DNA of 64,000 nt. Source: Streptomyces sp. VRA16 Mangrove soil. Its GTDB lineage: Bacteria; Actinomycetota; Actinomycetes; Streptomycetales; Streptomycetaceae. A program made the translations under genes and the position numbers. Positions 16,563 to 25,748 of the stretch are shown one piece after another; position 1 is the first letter of the stretch; every line of letters begins with the position of its first letter. The stretch is from positions 372,001 through 436,000 of the forward strand of contig NZ_JAFVLN010000004.1 in NCBI RefSeq assembly GCF_017377775.1, in the 5' to 3' direction. Below the pieces are notes generated by a model, which ran no database searches, was not told where the DNA came from, and worked only from the letters and a program-made list of their open reading frames with translations.

Positions 16563-17300
16563 ATGAGCATGAGTGAAAGCAGCCTGCGTCTCGTGTGGGT
16601 CTACCCGGACCTGCTCAGCACGTACGGAGACCAGGGCAACGCCCTCGTGGTGGAGCGCCGCGCGCGGCAGCGCCGCCTCCAGGTCGAGCGGCACGACGTC
16701 CGCAGCGACCAGGCCGTGCCCACCTCCGGTGACATCTACCTGATCGGCGGCGGCGAGGACCGTCCGCAGCGGCTCGCCGCGGAGCGGCTGCGCCGTGACG
16801 GCGGCCTGCAGCGCGCGGTGGCCAACGGTGCCATCGTGTTCTCCGTGTGCGCCGGGTACCAGATCCTCGGCCACGAGTTCATCAACGACCTCGGTGAGCG
16901 CGAGCCGGGCCTCGGCCTGCTCGACGTCGTCTCCACCCGCGGCGAGGGCGAGCGGTGCGTCGGTGACGTGCTGGCCGACATCGACCCGCAGCTGGGCCTG
17001 CCGCCGCTGACCGGGTTCGAGAACCACCAGGGCATCACGCACCTCGGCCCGTCGGCCCGCCCGTTCGCCCGCACCCGCATCGGCAAGGGCAACGGCACGG
17101 GGGACGGCACCGAGGGCGCCTTCAACGACACGGTGTTCGGTACGTACATGCACGGGCCCGTGCTCGCCCGTAACCCGCACATCGGCGACCTGCTGCTGAA
17201 GCTGGCGCTCGATGTGAACGCGCTGCCTCCGGTGGACGACCGGTGGTACGAGGCGCTCCGCAACGAGCGGATCGCTGCCGCAACGGCGCAGCCGGCCTAG
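16563..17300 (+). CDS. gatD: lipid II isoglutaminyl synthase, glutaminase subunit GatD
   Basis: A 245-residue class-I-type glutamine amidotransferase related to cobyric acid synthase glutaminases. The nucleophile is Cys96 in SVCAGYQILG and the catalytic His is His197 in TYMHGPV. It releases ammonia from glutamine and channels it to MurT for amidation of lipid II. A second ATG lies two codons downstream (16569), so the exact start is uncertain. It follows murT with a 27-bp gap. Confidence 0.94.
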   Translation: MSMSESSLRLVWVYPDLLSTYGDQGNALVVERRARQRRLQVERHDVRSDQAVPTSGDIYLIGGGEDRPQRLAAERLRRDGGLQRAVANGAIVFSVCAGYQILGHEFINDLGEREPGLGLLDVVSTRGEGERCVGDVLADIDPQLGLPPLTGFENHQGITHLGPSARPFARTRIGKGNGTGDGTEGAFNDTVFGTYMHGPVLARNPHIGDLLLKLALDVNALPPVDDRWYEALRNERIAAATAQPA

Positions 17301-17354
17301 GCGTCCGCCGCCTGCCCGCGCCCACGTGACGGAGCCGCGGATCGGCACCGCCCC

Positions 17355-17371
17355 GCGCCCCTTCGGGGCGC
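17355..17371 (+). terminator. GC-rich hairpin after gatD
   Basis: GCGCCCC (17355-17361), loop TTC, GGGGCGC (17365-17371). A perfect 7-bp stem about 55 bp after the gatD stop, without a T-run; a likely terminator of the murT-gatD transcript. Confidence 0.55.
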
Positions 17372-17512
17372 TGCCGCGCCCATATGAGCGGGGCTGTCCA
17401 GCACCCGGACGGGGCGTGCAGGAGGCCCCCCTCGCGCCGATAAGGTACGGGGGATCCAGCCGGACGACGTGGTCCGGTCATCGGCCCACGTTTGCAAAGG
17501 TATTCCGGGCTT

Positions 17513-18538
17513 ATGCGTATTGGTGTCCTCACTTCCGGCGGCGACTGCCCCGGCCTGAACGCCGTGATCCGTTCGGTCGTGCACCGGGCCGTCGTCGACC
17601 ACGGCGACGAGGTCATCGGCTTCCACGACGGGTGGAAGGGGCTGCTCGAATGTGACTACCGCAAACTGGACCTCGACGCGGTGGGCGGCATCCTCGCCCG
17701 CGGCGGCACCATCCTCGGCTCCTCGCGGGTCCAGCCGGCCCATCTGCGCGACGGTGTGGAGCGGGCCAAGGGGCACGTCGCCGATCTCGGGCTCGACGCG
17801 ATCATCCCGATCGGCGGCGAGGGCACCCTCAAGGCGGCCCGGCTGCTCTCCGACAGCGGACTGCCGATCGTCGGCGTACCGAAGACGATCGACAACGACA
17901 TCGCCGTCACGGACGTGACCTTCGGTTTCGACACCGCCGTAGGCGTCGCCACCGAGGCCCTCGACCGGCTGAAGACCACCGCCGAGTCGCACCAGCGGGT
18001 GCTGATCGTCGAGGTCATGGGGCGCCACACCGGCTGGATCGCGCTGCACTCCGGCATGGCCGCCGGCGCCCACGCCATCGTCGTCCCCGAGCGCCCCTTC
18101 GACATCGACGAGCTCGCGGCGAAGGTCGGCGAGCGGTTCGAGGCCGGCAAGAAGTTCGCCATCGTCGTCGCCGCCGAGGGCGCCAAGCCCCGCGTCGGCT
18201 CGATGGAGTTCGACGAGGGCGGCAAGGACGTCTACGGCCACGAGCGCTTCGCCGGTATCGCCCGTCAGCTCTCCGTCGAGCTGGAGCAGCGGCTCGGCAA
18301 GGAGGCGCGTCCGGTGATCCTGGGCCATGTGCAGCGCGGCGGGACCCCGACCGCGTACGACCGGGTCCTCGCGACCCGCTTCGGCTGGCACGCCGTGGAG
18401 GCCGTGCACCGCGGCGAGTTCGGGCACATGACCGCGCTGCGCGGCACGGACATCGTGATGGTGTCGCTCGCCGAGGCCGTCGAGACGCTGAAGACGGTGC
18501 CCGAGGAGCGCTACGCCGAGGCGGAGTGCGTCCTCTGA
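17513..18538 (+). CDS. pfkA: 6-phosphofructokinase
   Basis: A 341-residue phosphofructokinase of the actinobacterial type. The phosphoryl-donor loop is SGGDCPGLNAV (8-18), followed by GGEGT (101-105) and PKTIDND (123-129, with the catalytic Asp). Gly104 is the residue expected for ATP use, whereas Lys124 is more typical of pyrophosphate-dependent enzymes; this mixed signature is known in streptomycete ATP-dependent phosphofructokinases. ATG 17513 places MRIGVLTSGGD at the true N-terminus; a GTG 21 bp upstream is less likely. It is followed by a very strong hairpin terminator and is probably monocistronic. Confidence 0.92.
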   Translation: MRIGVLTSGGDCPGLNAVIRSVVHRAVVDHGDEVIGFHDGWKGLLECDYRKLDLDAVGGILARGGTILGSSRVQPAHLRDGVERAKGHVADLGLDAIIPIGGEGTLKAARLLSDSGLPIVGVPKTIDNDIAVTDVTFGFDTAVGVATEALDRLKTTAESHQRVLIVEVMGRHTGWIALHSGMAAGAHAIVVPERPFDIDELAAKVGERFEAGKKFAIVVAAEGAKPRVGSMEFDEGGKDVYGHERFAGIARQLSVELEQRLGKEARPVILGHVQRGGTPTAYDRVLATRFGWHAVEAVHRGEFGHMTALRGTDIVMVSLAEAVETLKTVPEERYAEAECVL

Positions 18539-18583
18539 GCCCAGCCGTCGAAGAGCGCGGCACTTTTTAGTCCGCCTTTAAAG

Positions 18584-18623
18584 AGAACTGCCCCCGGCCG
18601 AAGTCATGGCCGGGGGCAGTTCT
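18584..18623 (+). terminator. perfect 16-bp stem terminator after pfkA
   Basis: AGAACTGCCCCCGGCC (18584-18599) pairs fully with GGCCGGGGGCAGTTCT (18608-18623) around an 8-nt loop. It ends 46 bp after the hairpin's left flank meets the pfkA stop region and lies upstream of the CtaG-like gene, ruling out long N-terminal extensions of that gene. Confidence 0.85.
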
Positions 18624-18671
18624 ACTCTGGTGGCGCACAATCCGTACGAAACGAGCAACAGGAGCCGGCTC

Positions 18672-19643
18672 ATGGATCACAGCGGGCACGGCATGGACGG
18701 CATGGACGGCATGAACATGGACTTGCCGCCGTTCACGCTGGGCAACGGTCTGCAATGGTCGGCCGACACCTTCTTCCTCGTCGGCTGTGTGCTGGCGCTC
18801 GCCCTGTACGGGTGGGGCGTCGTGCGCCTCACCCGGCGCGGTGACTCCTGGCCGGTGTCCCGCACCCTCTCGTTCGTCGTCGGTGTGCTCACCATCGGTC
18901 TGGTGATGTGCACCAAGCTGAACGACTACGGCATGGTCATGTTCAGCGTGCACATGGTGCAGCACATGGTGATCAGCATGCTGTCGCCGATCCTGCTGCT
19001 GATGGGCGCGCCGATCACGCTCGCCCTGCGCGCGCTGCCGGTGGCGGCGAAGCGCGGCGACAAGGGGCCGCGCGAGCTGCTGCTCATGCTGCTGCACAGC
19101 CGGTACATGCGGATCATCACGCATCCGGCGTTCACCATCCCGCTGTTCATCGCGAGCCTGTACGCGCTCTACTTCACGCCGCTGTTCGACTTCCTGATGG
19201 GGTCGAAGGTCGGGCACATCGCGATGATGGTGCACTTCCTCGCGGTGGGCCTGGTGTTCTTCTGGCCGATCATGGGCGTGGACCCGGGGCCGCACCGGCC
19301 CGGCTACATCATGCGGATGCTGGAGCTGTTCGCGGGCATGCCGTTCCACGCGTTCTTCGGGATCGCGCTGATGATGGCGAGCACCACGATGGTCGGCACG
19401 TTCGACAACCCGCCGGCCTCGCTCGGCATCGATCCGCTCGCCGATCAGACCGCCGCGGGCGGGATCGCGTGGGCGTTCAGTGAGGTGCCGTCGGTCCTCG
19501 TGCTGCTCGCCCTGCTCTTCCAGTGGAAGAAGTCGGACGACCGGCAGGCACGGCGCAAGGACCGCGCCGCGGACCGGGACGGCGACAAGGAGCTGGAGGC
19601 GTACAACGCCTACCTGGCCTCGCTGCAGGCGCGCGGGCAGTAG
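18672..19643 (+). CDS. CtaG/Caa3-type cytochrome c oxidase assembly membrane protein
   Basis: A 323-residue polytopic membrane protein of the Caa3_CtaG family. About seven hydrophobic segments are visible between residues 25 and 290, with conserved MCTKLNDYGMVMFSVHMVQHMVISMLSPILLLMGAP. The N-terminus (MDHSGHGMDGMDGMNMD) is Met/His/Asp-rich and looks like a copper-binding sequence. The C-terminus is highly charged and cytosolic. The family supports copper delivery to cytochrome oxidase. ATG 18672 is preferred because an upstream frame would run through the pfkA terminator; the sequence AACAGGAG upstream is its ribosome site. Confidence 0.88.
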   Translation: MDHSGHGMDGMDGMNMDLPPFTLGNGLQWSADTFFLVGCVLALALYGWGVVRLTRRGDSWPVSRTLSFVVGVLTIGLVMCTKLNDYGMVMFSVHMVQHMVISMLSPILLLMGAPITLALRALPVAAKRGDKGPRELLLMLLHSRYMRIITHPAFTIPLFIASLYALYFTPLFDFLMGSKVGHIAMMVHFLAVGLVFFWPIMGVDPGPHRPGYIMRMLELFAGMPFHAFFGIALMMASTTMVGTFDNPPASLGIDPLADQTAAGGIAWAFSEVPSVLVLLALLFQWKKSDDRQARRKDRAADRDGDKELEAYNAYLASLQARGQ

Positions 19644-19746
19644 CGCAGCCGCCCGGTCCCGGGTGAGGATGGCCTCCTGGCCGCGGCACGGGCGCCGCAC
19701 AACACCGCCGTACGGCGTCCCGGCTGCCGGGAGGAGGGTGTGTGCG

Positions 19747-19905
19747 ATGCCCGGATCCACGAAGACGATGGGCGTGTTCACCGTCGGCGGCCTGGTCGCG
19801 GTGACCGCCTACACGGTGGCGCTCGGCAGCAACGGCTGGCTCTGGTTCGGCTGGGTCGTCCTCGGCCTGCTCACCGTGGCGATGGCGGCCTCGCGGGGCG
19901 CGTGA
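19747..19905 (+). CDS. small two-helix membrane protein, 52 aa
   Basis: A 52-residue protein with two hydrophobic segments (about 8-24 and 27-46) and little else: MPGSTKTMGVF, then GGLVAVTAYTVALGSNGWLWFGWVVLGLLTVAMA. A good GGGAGGAGGG ribosome site lies about 8 nt upstream. It follows the CtaG-like gene by about 100 bp on the same strand, so it may share that transcript and assist in oxidase assembly; that is inference only. Confidence 0.6.
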   Translation: MPGSTKTMGVFTVGGLVAVTAYTVALGSNGWLWFGWVVLGLLTVAMAASRGA

Positions 19906-19931
19906 CGCCCCGGCACCGGGCGCGGGGGCGG

Positions 19932-20321
19932 TCAGAACCGGAACACGGAGCCGGTCGCCGCGTCCAGGGCGCAGGTGTTCGGGAACGTCCTGCTCCAGGT
20001 GATCGTGCGGCCGCGGTGGACGCCGGTGGCGCTTGCCGTGACCGGGTCGTCCTCCTCGGTGCAGGCGTGCGGCTCCGCCCGCACCGCGTCGAGATCACCG
20101 CCCGCAGCGTCGAGTGCGGCGCAGGCCTCGGCTGCGTACGGGTGGTGTCCGGACGGCTCGGGCTCGCAGCTCAGCAGCACGCCGCGGATCCAGGTGTGCT
20201 CGGTACCGGAGACGGTGAGGAGCAGGTCGGGGCGGTCCGTCGGCCCGTCGGCGGCGTGGGCGGTGGGTACGGCCGCCGCGAGGGACAGCAGCGCGGCTGC
20301 GGCGAGGTGTCTCGGGTGCAT
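19932..20321 (-). CDS. subtilisin-inhibitor-like (SSI family) secreted protein with Glu-Glu reactive site
   Basis: A 129-residue precursor with a Sec signal (MHPRHLAAAALLSLAAAVPTAHA-A). The mature part has the SSI hallmarks: LLSCEPEPSGHHPYAAEACAAL, then HAC..., DPVTAS, and FPNTCAL, giving the four Cys that form the two SSI disulphides. In SSI the reactive loop reads C-P-M-V-Y-D-P-V with Met as P1; here it aligns as C-T-E-E-D-D-P-V, so P1 and P1' are both Glu. It may target a glutamate-specific protease or have lost inhibitor function. It is convergent with the small membrane protein gene. Confidence 0.85.
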   Translation of the reverse strand: MHPRHLAAAALLSLAAAVPTAHAADGPTDRPDLLLTVSGTEHTWIRGVLLSCEPEPSGHHPYAAEACAALDAAGGDLDAVRAEPHACTEEDDPVTASATGVHRGRTITWSRTFPNTCALDAATGSVFRF

Positions 20322-20519
20322 GCGGGGGCCTCCGGTGCGGGACGTGGCGCGGGTCGGCCCCAGCGGACCTGGCGTCTTTGCCGTCGCCAAGCGGACGCGC
20401 CGGTCGGCATGCGGACAGGGCCCGATCGGGCCCTCGCGCAGGGGCGACGGATTGGCTACTGTGCGTTCGCACCCGCGTATCTGATCAGGGTTCGTGCTCC
20501 ATGGGGGAAGGCGACGGCC

Positions 20520-21236
20520 ATGTTCTACAGACTGCTCAAGTACGTGATTCTCGGACCGCTTCTGCGGCTGATGTTCCGGCCTCGGATCGAGGGCCTGGAG
20601 CACGTTCCGGACGACGGCGCGGCGATCGTCGCGGGCAATCATCTGTCGTTCTCCGACCACTTCCTGATGCCGGCGATCCTCAAGCGGCGGATCACGTTCC
20701 TGGCGAAGGCGGAGTACTTCACCGGGCCCGGCGTCAAGGGCCGGCTGACCGCCGCGTTCTTCCGCAGCGCGGGCCAGATCCCGGTGGACCGCTCCGGCAA
20801 GGAGGCGGGCCAGGCCGCGATCCGGGAAGGGCTCGGGGTGCTGCGCCGCGGTGAGCTGCTCGGCATCTACCCGGAGGGCACGCGCTCGCACGACGGCCGC
20901 CTCTACAAGGGCAAGGTCGGGGTGGCCGCGATGGCGCTGAAGGCGCAGGTCCCGGTGATCCCGTGCGCCATGATCGGCACGTTCGAGGCGCAACCGCCTG
21001 GACAGGCGATCCCGAACATGCGCCGGGTCACGATCCGCTTCGGCGAGCCGCTCGACTTCGCCCGGTACGCGGGGATGGACGGCGAGAAGGCGATCCTGCG
21101 GGCGGTCACCGACGAGATCATGTACGCGATCCTGGAGCTGTCCGGGCAGGAGTACGTCGACAAGTACGCGGCCCAGGTGAAGGCGGAGGCCGAGGAGGCC
21201 AAGGCGCGCAGGTTCCCGCGGATGCCGCTGAGCTGA
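20520..21236 (+). CDS. 1-acyl-sn-glycerol-3-phosphate acyltransferase (PlsC-like)
   Basis: A 238-residue PlsC-superfamily enzyme. The catalytic block NHLSFSD (40-46) carries the His/Asp pair, and YPEGTRS (115-121) binds the glycerol phosphate. A membrane-associated N-terminal helix (1-20) and a charged C-terminal tail (KAEAEEAKARRF) flank the catalytic domain. It should transfer an acyl chain to lysophosphatidate in phospholipid synthesis. It overlaps no neighbour, and its start ATG 20520 follows a GGGGAAGG ribosome site. Confidence 0.9.
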   Translation: MFYRLLKYVILGPLLRLMFRPRIEGLEHVPDDGAAIVAGNHLSFSDHFLMPAILKRRITFLAKAEYFTGPGVKGRLTAAFFRSAGQIPVDRSGKEAGQAAIREGLGVLRRGELLGIYPEGTRSHDGRLYKGKVGVAAMALKAQVPVIPCAMIGTFEAQPPGQAIPNMRRVTIRFGEPLDFARYAGMDGEKAILRAVTDEIMYAILELSGQEYVDKYAAQVKAEAEEAKARRFPRMPLS

Positions 21237-21298
21237 GCCGCTCTGCGCTGAGCAGAAAAGCCTGGGCCGGACACTGATGATCGTCGTACGGTCCCGGC

Positions 21299-22330
21299 AT
21301 GAAGAAGGCTTTGGTGATCGGTGCGGCGGGACAGATCGGGCGGCCGGCGGTGCGGGCGCTCGCGGAGGACGGCTGGGAGGTGACGGCGGCCTCGCTCGGG
21401 GGCGGGCGGGACGCGCACTGGCCCGACGCGGTACGGACGGTGCGGCTCGACCGGGAGGACGGTGACGCCGTCGCGGCGCTCGTCGGGGACGGGGTCGATC
21501 TCGTCGTGGACCTGGTCGCCTTCACTCCGGAGCACGGGCAGCAGCTCGCGGGCCTCACCGACCGGATCGGTTCGGCGGTCGTGGTGTCGAGCGGCGCCGT
21601 GTACGTGGACGAGCGGGGGCGCGGCTTCCACACGCAGGAGGAGCCGGACGGCTGGCCGCAGTACCCGGTGCCGGTCCCGGAGAGCTGGCACACGATCGCC
21701 CCGGGCGACGGGTACGGGGCGCGGAAGGTGCGGATCGAGCAGGATCTGCTGGCGCTGGGTGAGCGGATGCCGACCACCGTGCTGCGGGCGACCGCGGTGC
21801 ACGGGCCGTACTGCCGCACCCCGCGCGAGTTGTACTTCGTGAAGCGGAACCTCGACGGGCGCCGTACGCGCGTGCTCGCGTACAACGGGGCGAGCGTCTT
21901 CCATCCGGCGAGCGTGCACAACCTCGCGGAGCTGGTGCGGCTCGCCGCGGCCCGGCCGGGCTCGCGGGTGCTGAACGGCGCGGACCCGGACCGGCCCTCG
22001 GTCGGCGAGATCGGCGCGATGATCGACGAGCTGATGGGCGTGGAGACGGAGTCGGTGCTCGTCGACGGTCCTCCCCCGGCGCCGAACGTCGGCGATTCGC
22101 CGTGGGCGGTGCCTCATTCGCTGATCGTCGACATGTCGGCCGCCGAGCGCGAGCTCGGGTACAAGCCGGTGACGAGCTATGCCGAGGCGCTCCCGGAGAC
22201 CGTGGAGTGGCTGACCGCGCGGCTGCGCGAGCGGGACTGGCAGGACGGCTTCCCGAAGATGGTGGCGTCGTACACGACGGGCATCTTCGACTACGCGGCC
22301 GAGGACGCCTGGCTGGCGTCGCGCGGCTAG
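21299..22330 (+). CDS. NAD-dependent epimerase/dehydratase-like reductase
   Basis: A 343-residue extended short-chain dehydrogenase fold. The nucleotide loop is GAAGQIG (8-14), and a YGARK (Y-x3-K) catalytic pair follows a SSGAVYVDE strand, as in sugar-nucleotide epimerases. The C-terminal part (VHNLAELVRLAAARPG, LNGADPDRPSVGEIG) is the substrate domain. The exact substrate is not predictable. It ends just before a strong shared hairpin with the convergent tripeptidyl aminopeptidase gene. Confidence 0.85.
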   Translation: MKKALVIGAAGQIGRPAVRALAEDGWEVTAASLGGGRDAHWPDAVRTVRLDREDGDAVAALVGDGVDLVVDLVAFTPEHGQQLAGLTDRIGSAVVVSSGAVYVDERGRGFHTQEEPDGWPQYPVPVPESWHTIAPGDGYGARKVRIEQDLLALGERMPTTVLRATAVHGPYCRTPRELYFVKRNLDGRRTRVLAYNGASVFHPASVHNLAELVRLAAARPGSRVLNGADPDRPSVGEIGAMIDELMGVETESVLVDGPPPAPNVGDSPWAVPHSLIVDMSAAERELGYKPVTSYAEALPETVEWLTARLRERDWQDGFPKMVASYTTGIFDYAAEDAWLASRG

Positions 22331-22337
22331 GGCGTGC

Positions 22338-22372
22338 GAACGGCCCGGCCCCACGAGGAGGCCGGGCCGTTC
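22338..22372. terminator. bidirectional hairpin between reductase and tap genes
   Basis: GAACGGCCCGGCC (22338-22350) pairs perfectly with GGCCGGGCCGTTC (22360-22372) around a 9-nt loop. It sits between two convergent stops (22330 and 22385) and can serve both transcripts. Confidence 0.85.
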
Positions 22373-22384
22373 GCCGGGTGAGGG

Positions 22385-24007
22385 TTACGGCTTAGGGGTG
22401 GCGTGCGGGGCGCACGTCACGTCCTTGCCGTCGACCTTGCCGGTGAGCAGGTACGTGTCGACCCGGTTGTTGATGCAGGGGTTGGTCAGACCGGTGACAC
22501 CGTGCGAGCCCGCGTCCTTCTCGGTGATCAGGCGGGAGCCCTTGAAGCGCTTGTGCAGTTCGACGGCGCCCTCGTACGGAGTGGCGGCGTCACGCTCGGA
22601 CTGGACGATGAGGACGGTGGGCAGGCCCTTGCCCGTCTTCACGTCGACCGGCGTCTGCTGCTTGGTCTTCCAGGTGGCGCAGGGCAGGTTCATCCAGGCG
22701 TTGGCCCACGTCATGAACGGGTACTTCTCGTTCAGCGCCGTGTTGTCCTTGTCCCACTTCGACCAGCTGGTGGGCCACTTGGCGTCGGCGCACTCGACGG
22801 CGGTGTAGACCGCGTTGCCGTTCTCCGACGAGGCGTTGCCCGCGGTGTCCGACATGTCGGGGGCGGCGGCATCGATCATCGCCTGGGTGTCGCCGGCGAC
22901 GTACTTGCTCCAGGCCTGGGCGACCGGCACCCACATGGAGTCGTAGTACGGCGCGTTCTGGAAGAAGCCGATGAGCTCGGCCGGGCCGACGACCCCGCCG
23001 ATCGGGTTCTTCTTCGCCGCGGCGCGCAGCGTCTCCCACTGCTTCTGCACCGCGGCGCGCGTGGTGCCGAGGTGGAAGGACGCGTCGTTCTTGGCGACCC
23101 AGTCCTGCCAGTCGTTCCAGCGGCCCTGGAACGCGATGTCCTGGTTCAGGTTCGCCTGGTACCAGATGTTGGACTTGGCCGGGTTGACGACACTGTCCAC
23201 GATCATGCGGCGGACGTGGCCCGGGAAGAGCGTGCCGTAGACGGCGCCCAGGTAGGTGCCGTAGGAGACGCCCAGGTAGTTGAGCTTCTTCTCGCCGAGC
23301 GCGGCCCGGATGACGTCGAGGTCGCGCGCGGTGTTCGGCGTCGTCATGAACGGCAGCATCTCGCCGCTGCGCTCGTAGCAGCCGTCCGCGTACTCCTTGG
23401 CGAGCTTGCGCTGGGCGAGCTTGTCCGCCTCGGTGTCCGGGACCGGGTCCGCCTTGGGCGCCTTGACGTACTCCTGCGGGTCCATGCAGGAGATCGGCGC
23501 GGAGTGGCCGACGCCGCGCGGGTCGAAGCCGACGAAGTCGTACGCCTTCGCCATGTTCGCGTAGATCGGGTTCTTGTTGGTCACGCGGGTCGGGAACCGC
23601 ATGCCCGAACCGCCGGGACCACCCGGGTTGTAGACGAGGGAGCCCTGGCGCTCGTCCTTGGTGCCGGTGCTGCCGACACGGTCGACGGCGAGCTTGATCT
23701 GCTTGCCGTACGGCTTCGTGTAGTCCAGCGGCACGGAGACGTAACCGCACTGGATCGGCTTGGCGAAGCCCCAGTCCGCGGGGCAGTCCTTCCAGTCGAT
23801 GCCCGTCTTCGCGGCCTTGGCGGCCGCGATCACGGCTCCCTTGGCCTCGCGGTTCTGGGTGCTGGTACCGGACGACGTGTGCGGGGTCGAAGCGTTGGCG
23901 ACCGGGGCGATGACCGCACCCGCTATCAGCGCCGCCGCCGCGACGGCACCGGCGGAGCCGATCGCCGCCTTCCGGCCGCCACGACTCGTCTGTCGAGTCC
24001 GTCTCAA
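22385..24007 (-). CDS. tap: secreted tripeptidyl aminopeptidase
   Basis: An exported serine peptidase of about 540 residues of the Streptomyces Tap family (alpha/beta-hydrolase, S33 group), which removes tripeptides from protein N-termini in the medium. The signal peptide is basic then hydrophobic (TSRGGRKAAIGSAGAVAAAALIAGAVIAPVANA). The nucleophile is Ser248 in GVSYGTYLG; the Asp is in QSERDAATPYEG and the His in DAGSHGVTG. The start chosen is TTG 24007, with GGGAGG six bases upstream; ATG 24025 has no ribosome site. A GGPGGSGM oxyanion block follows VYNPGG. It is convergent with the reductase gene. Confidence 0.9.
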   Translation of the reverse strand: MRRTRQTSRGGRKAAIGSAGAVAAAALIAGAVIAPVANASTPHTSSGTSTQNREAKGAVIAAAKAAKTGIDWKDCPADWGFAKPIQCGYVSVPLDYTKPYGKQIKLAVDRVGSTGTKDERQGSLVYNPGGPGGSGMRFPTRVTNKNPIYANMAKAYDFVGFDPRGVGHSAPISCMDPQEYVKAPKADPVPDTEADKLAQRKLAKEYADGCYERSGEMLPFMTTPNTARDLDVIRAALGEKKLNYLGVSYGTYLGAVYGTLFPGHVRRMIVDSVVNPAKSNIWYQANLNQDIAFQGRWNDWQDWVAKNDASFHLGTTRAAVQKQWETLRAAAKKNPIGGVVGPAELIGFFQNAPYYDSMWVPVAQAWSKYVAGDTQAMIDAAAPDMSDTAGNASSENGNAVYTAVECADAKWPTSWSKWDKDNTALNEKYPFMTWANAWMNLPCATWKTKQQTPVDVKTGKGLPTVLIVQSERDAATPYEGAVELHKRFKGSRLITEKDAGSHGVTGLTNPCINNRVDTYLLTGKVDGKDVTCAPHATPKP

Positions 24008-24155
24008 GTGAGCCCTCCCGTACATGGATTCGATCGTTACGTCGATCGTGTTGCGATCGGTACGGGGATCCTGTCGGCTGTGGGCATCCCGAGGACAGTG
24101 AAGACAGGCGATCTTTACCAATCCGATAAACGGGATAACTCGTCCCGGTGAGCGG

Positions 24156-24919
24156 TCAGTCCGCCAATCGGCCCCCTACGGCGTCGAGCGTGCGGCGCAG
24201 CCGCAGGGCGTCCGGAGCGACGACGGTGACGAGTACGGCGGGCCCCGCGAGCGGAGTGAGGGCGGCCGTGCCCTGCTCGTCCAGGATCGCGGCGGCCGGT
24301 CGGTCCTTCTCGAACTCGGGCCGTACGATGACGAGTTGACCCAGGGCGCGGTGCCCGGCGAGGACGGCGGGCCCGTCCCAGCCGCCGGGCGCGCCGGGGC
24401 CGCACGCCAGCTCCTGGTCGAGGAGCGGCCGGCCGCCGCGGTACACGGTCAGGCGGCTGGTGAGCCGGCCCGGCTCCTCCCCCACCCGGCCGAGCACCTG
24501 CTCCTCGCGGAGCACCAGCCGGGCACCCGGGGCGAGTTCGGCGCGCGTGGTGACGCGCAGGTCGCTGCCGCCCGCCGAGATCAGCTGCTCGGGCAGCCAG
24601 TCGAGCCGGGCCCCGTCGGCGACGGTGAGCCGGACGTCGTAGCGGGCCTCGCCCTTGGCCTGCCCGGGCAGCGCGAGCGTGGCGGCGACGGAGCCGACAT
24701 GCAGCCGGGCGCCCTCGTCCGCGCGGGCCTCGACGGTGAAGCGGTCACCACCGAGGGGGCCGCTCATCGCGCCGACGAGCATGACGCGCGCCTCGCCCTC
24801 GGCCGCCGCCCGGGTGCGGCGCAGCGCGAGCGAGCCCTCGCTCTCCAGGACCGGCAACGCGGTGCCGCTCCGGCCGTCGCCGCGGGCGTGGATCCGGGCG
24901 GCGGAGCGGACCCCTGCCG

Positions 24920-24923
<4 letters not shown>
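24156..24923 (-). CDS. ureD: urease accessory protein UreD
   Basis: A 255-residue UreD/UreH protein, the scaffold that binds apo-urease and carries nickel through its internal channel from UreG-UreF. Typical features are the N-terminal [18 protein letters not shown], the region [24 protein letters not shown], the mid-region [19 protein letters not shown], and [16 protein letters not shown] at the C-terminus. ATG 24923 overlaps the UreG stop (ATGA), so it is translationally coupled as the last gene of the urease operon. Confidence 0.9.
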
Positions 24924-25606
<683 letters not shown>

Positions 25607-25685
25607 GGTGATCACGGCTCCAGAGAGGTTCTTCTCGGCCCGTCCGGCGCTTGAGGTCGAGGCGGTTCGGGCCGAAAAGGGGGGG

Positions 25686-25704
25686 CCGGGGGCGAAGCCC
25701 CCGG
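25686..25704. repeat. REP-like GC hairpin between ureF and ureG
   Basis: CCGGGGGC-GAA-GCCCCCGG is a perfect 8-bp stem with a GAA loop, embedded in a G-rich spacer that follows a GGTTCGGGCCGAAAAGG block. This type of intergenic hairpin is common in Streptomyces genomes; here it splits an otherwise overlapping operon, and may alter the downstream ureGD message level. Confidence 0.6.
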
Positions 25705-25748
25705 GTCGGGAACGGGAAGGGGTGGCGGGGCGGGCTCCATGGCCCGGG

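Noticed and set aside
18606..18671. Extended N-terminus of the CtaG-like protein
   Set aside because: It would begin inside the pfkA terminator hairpin; ATG 18672 has its own ribosome site.
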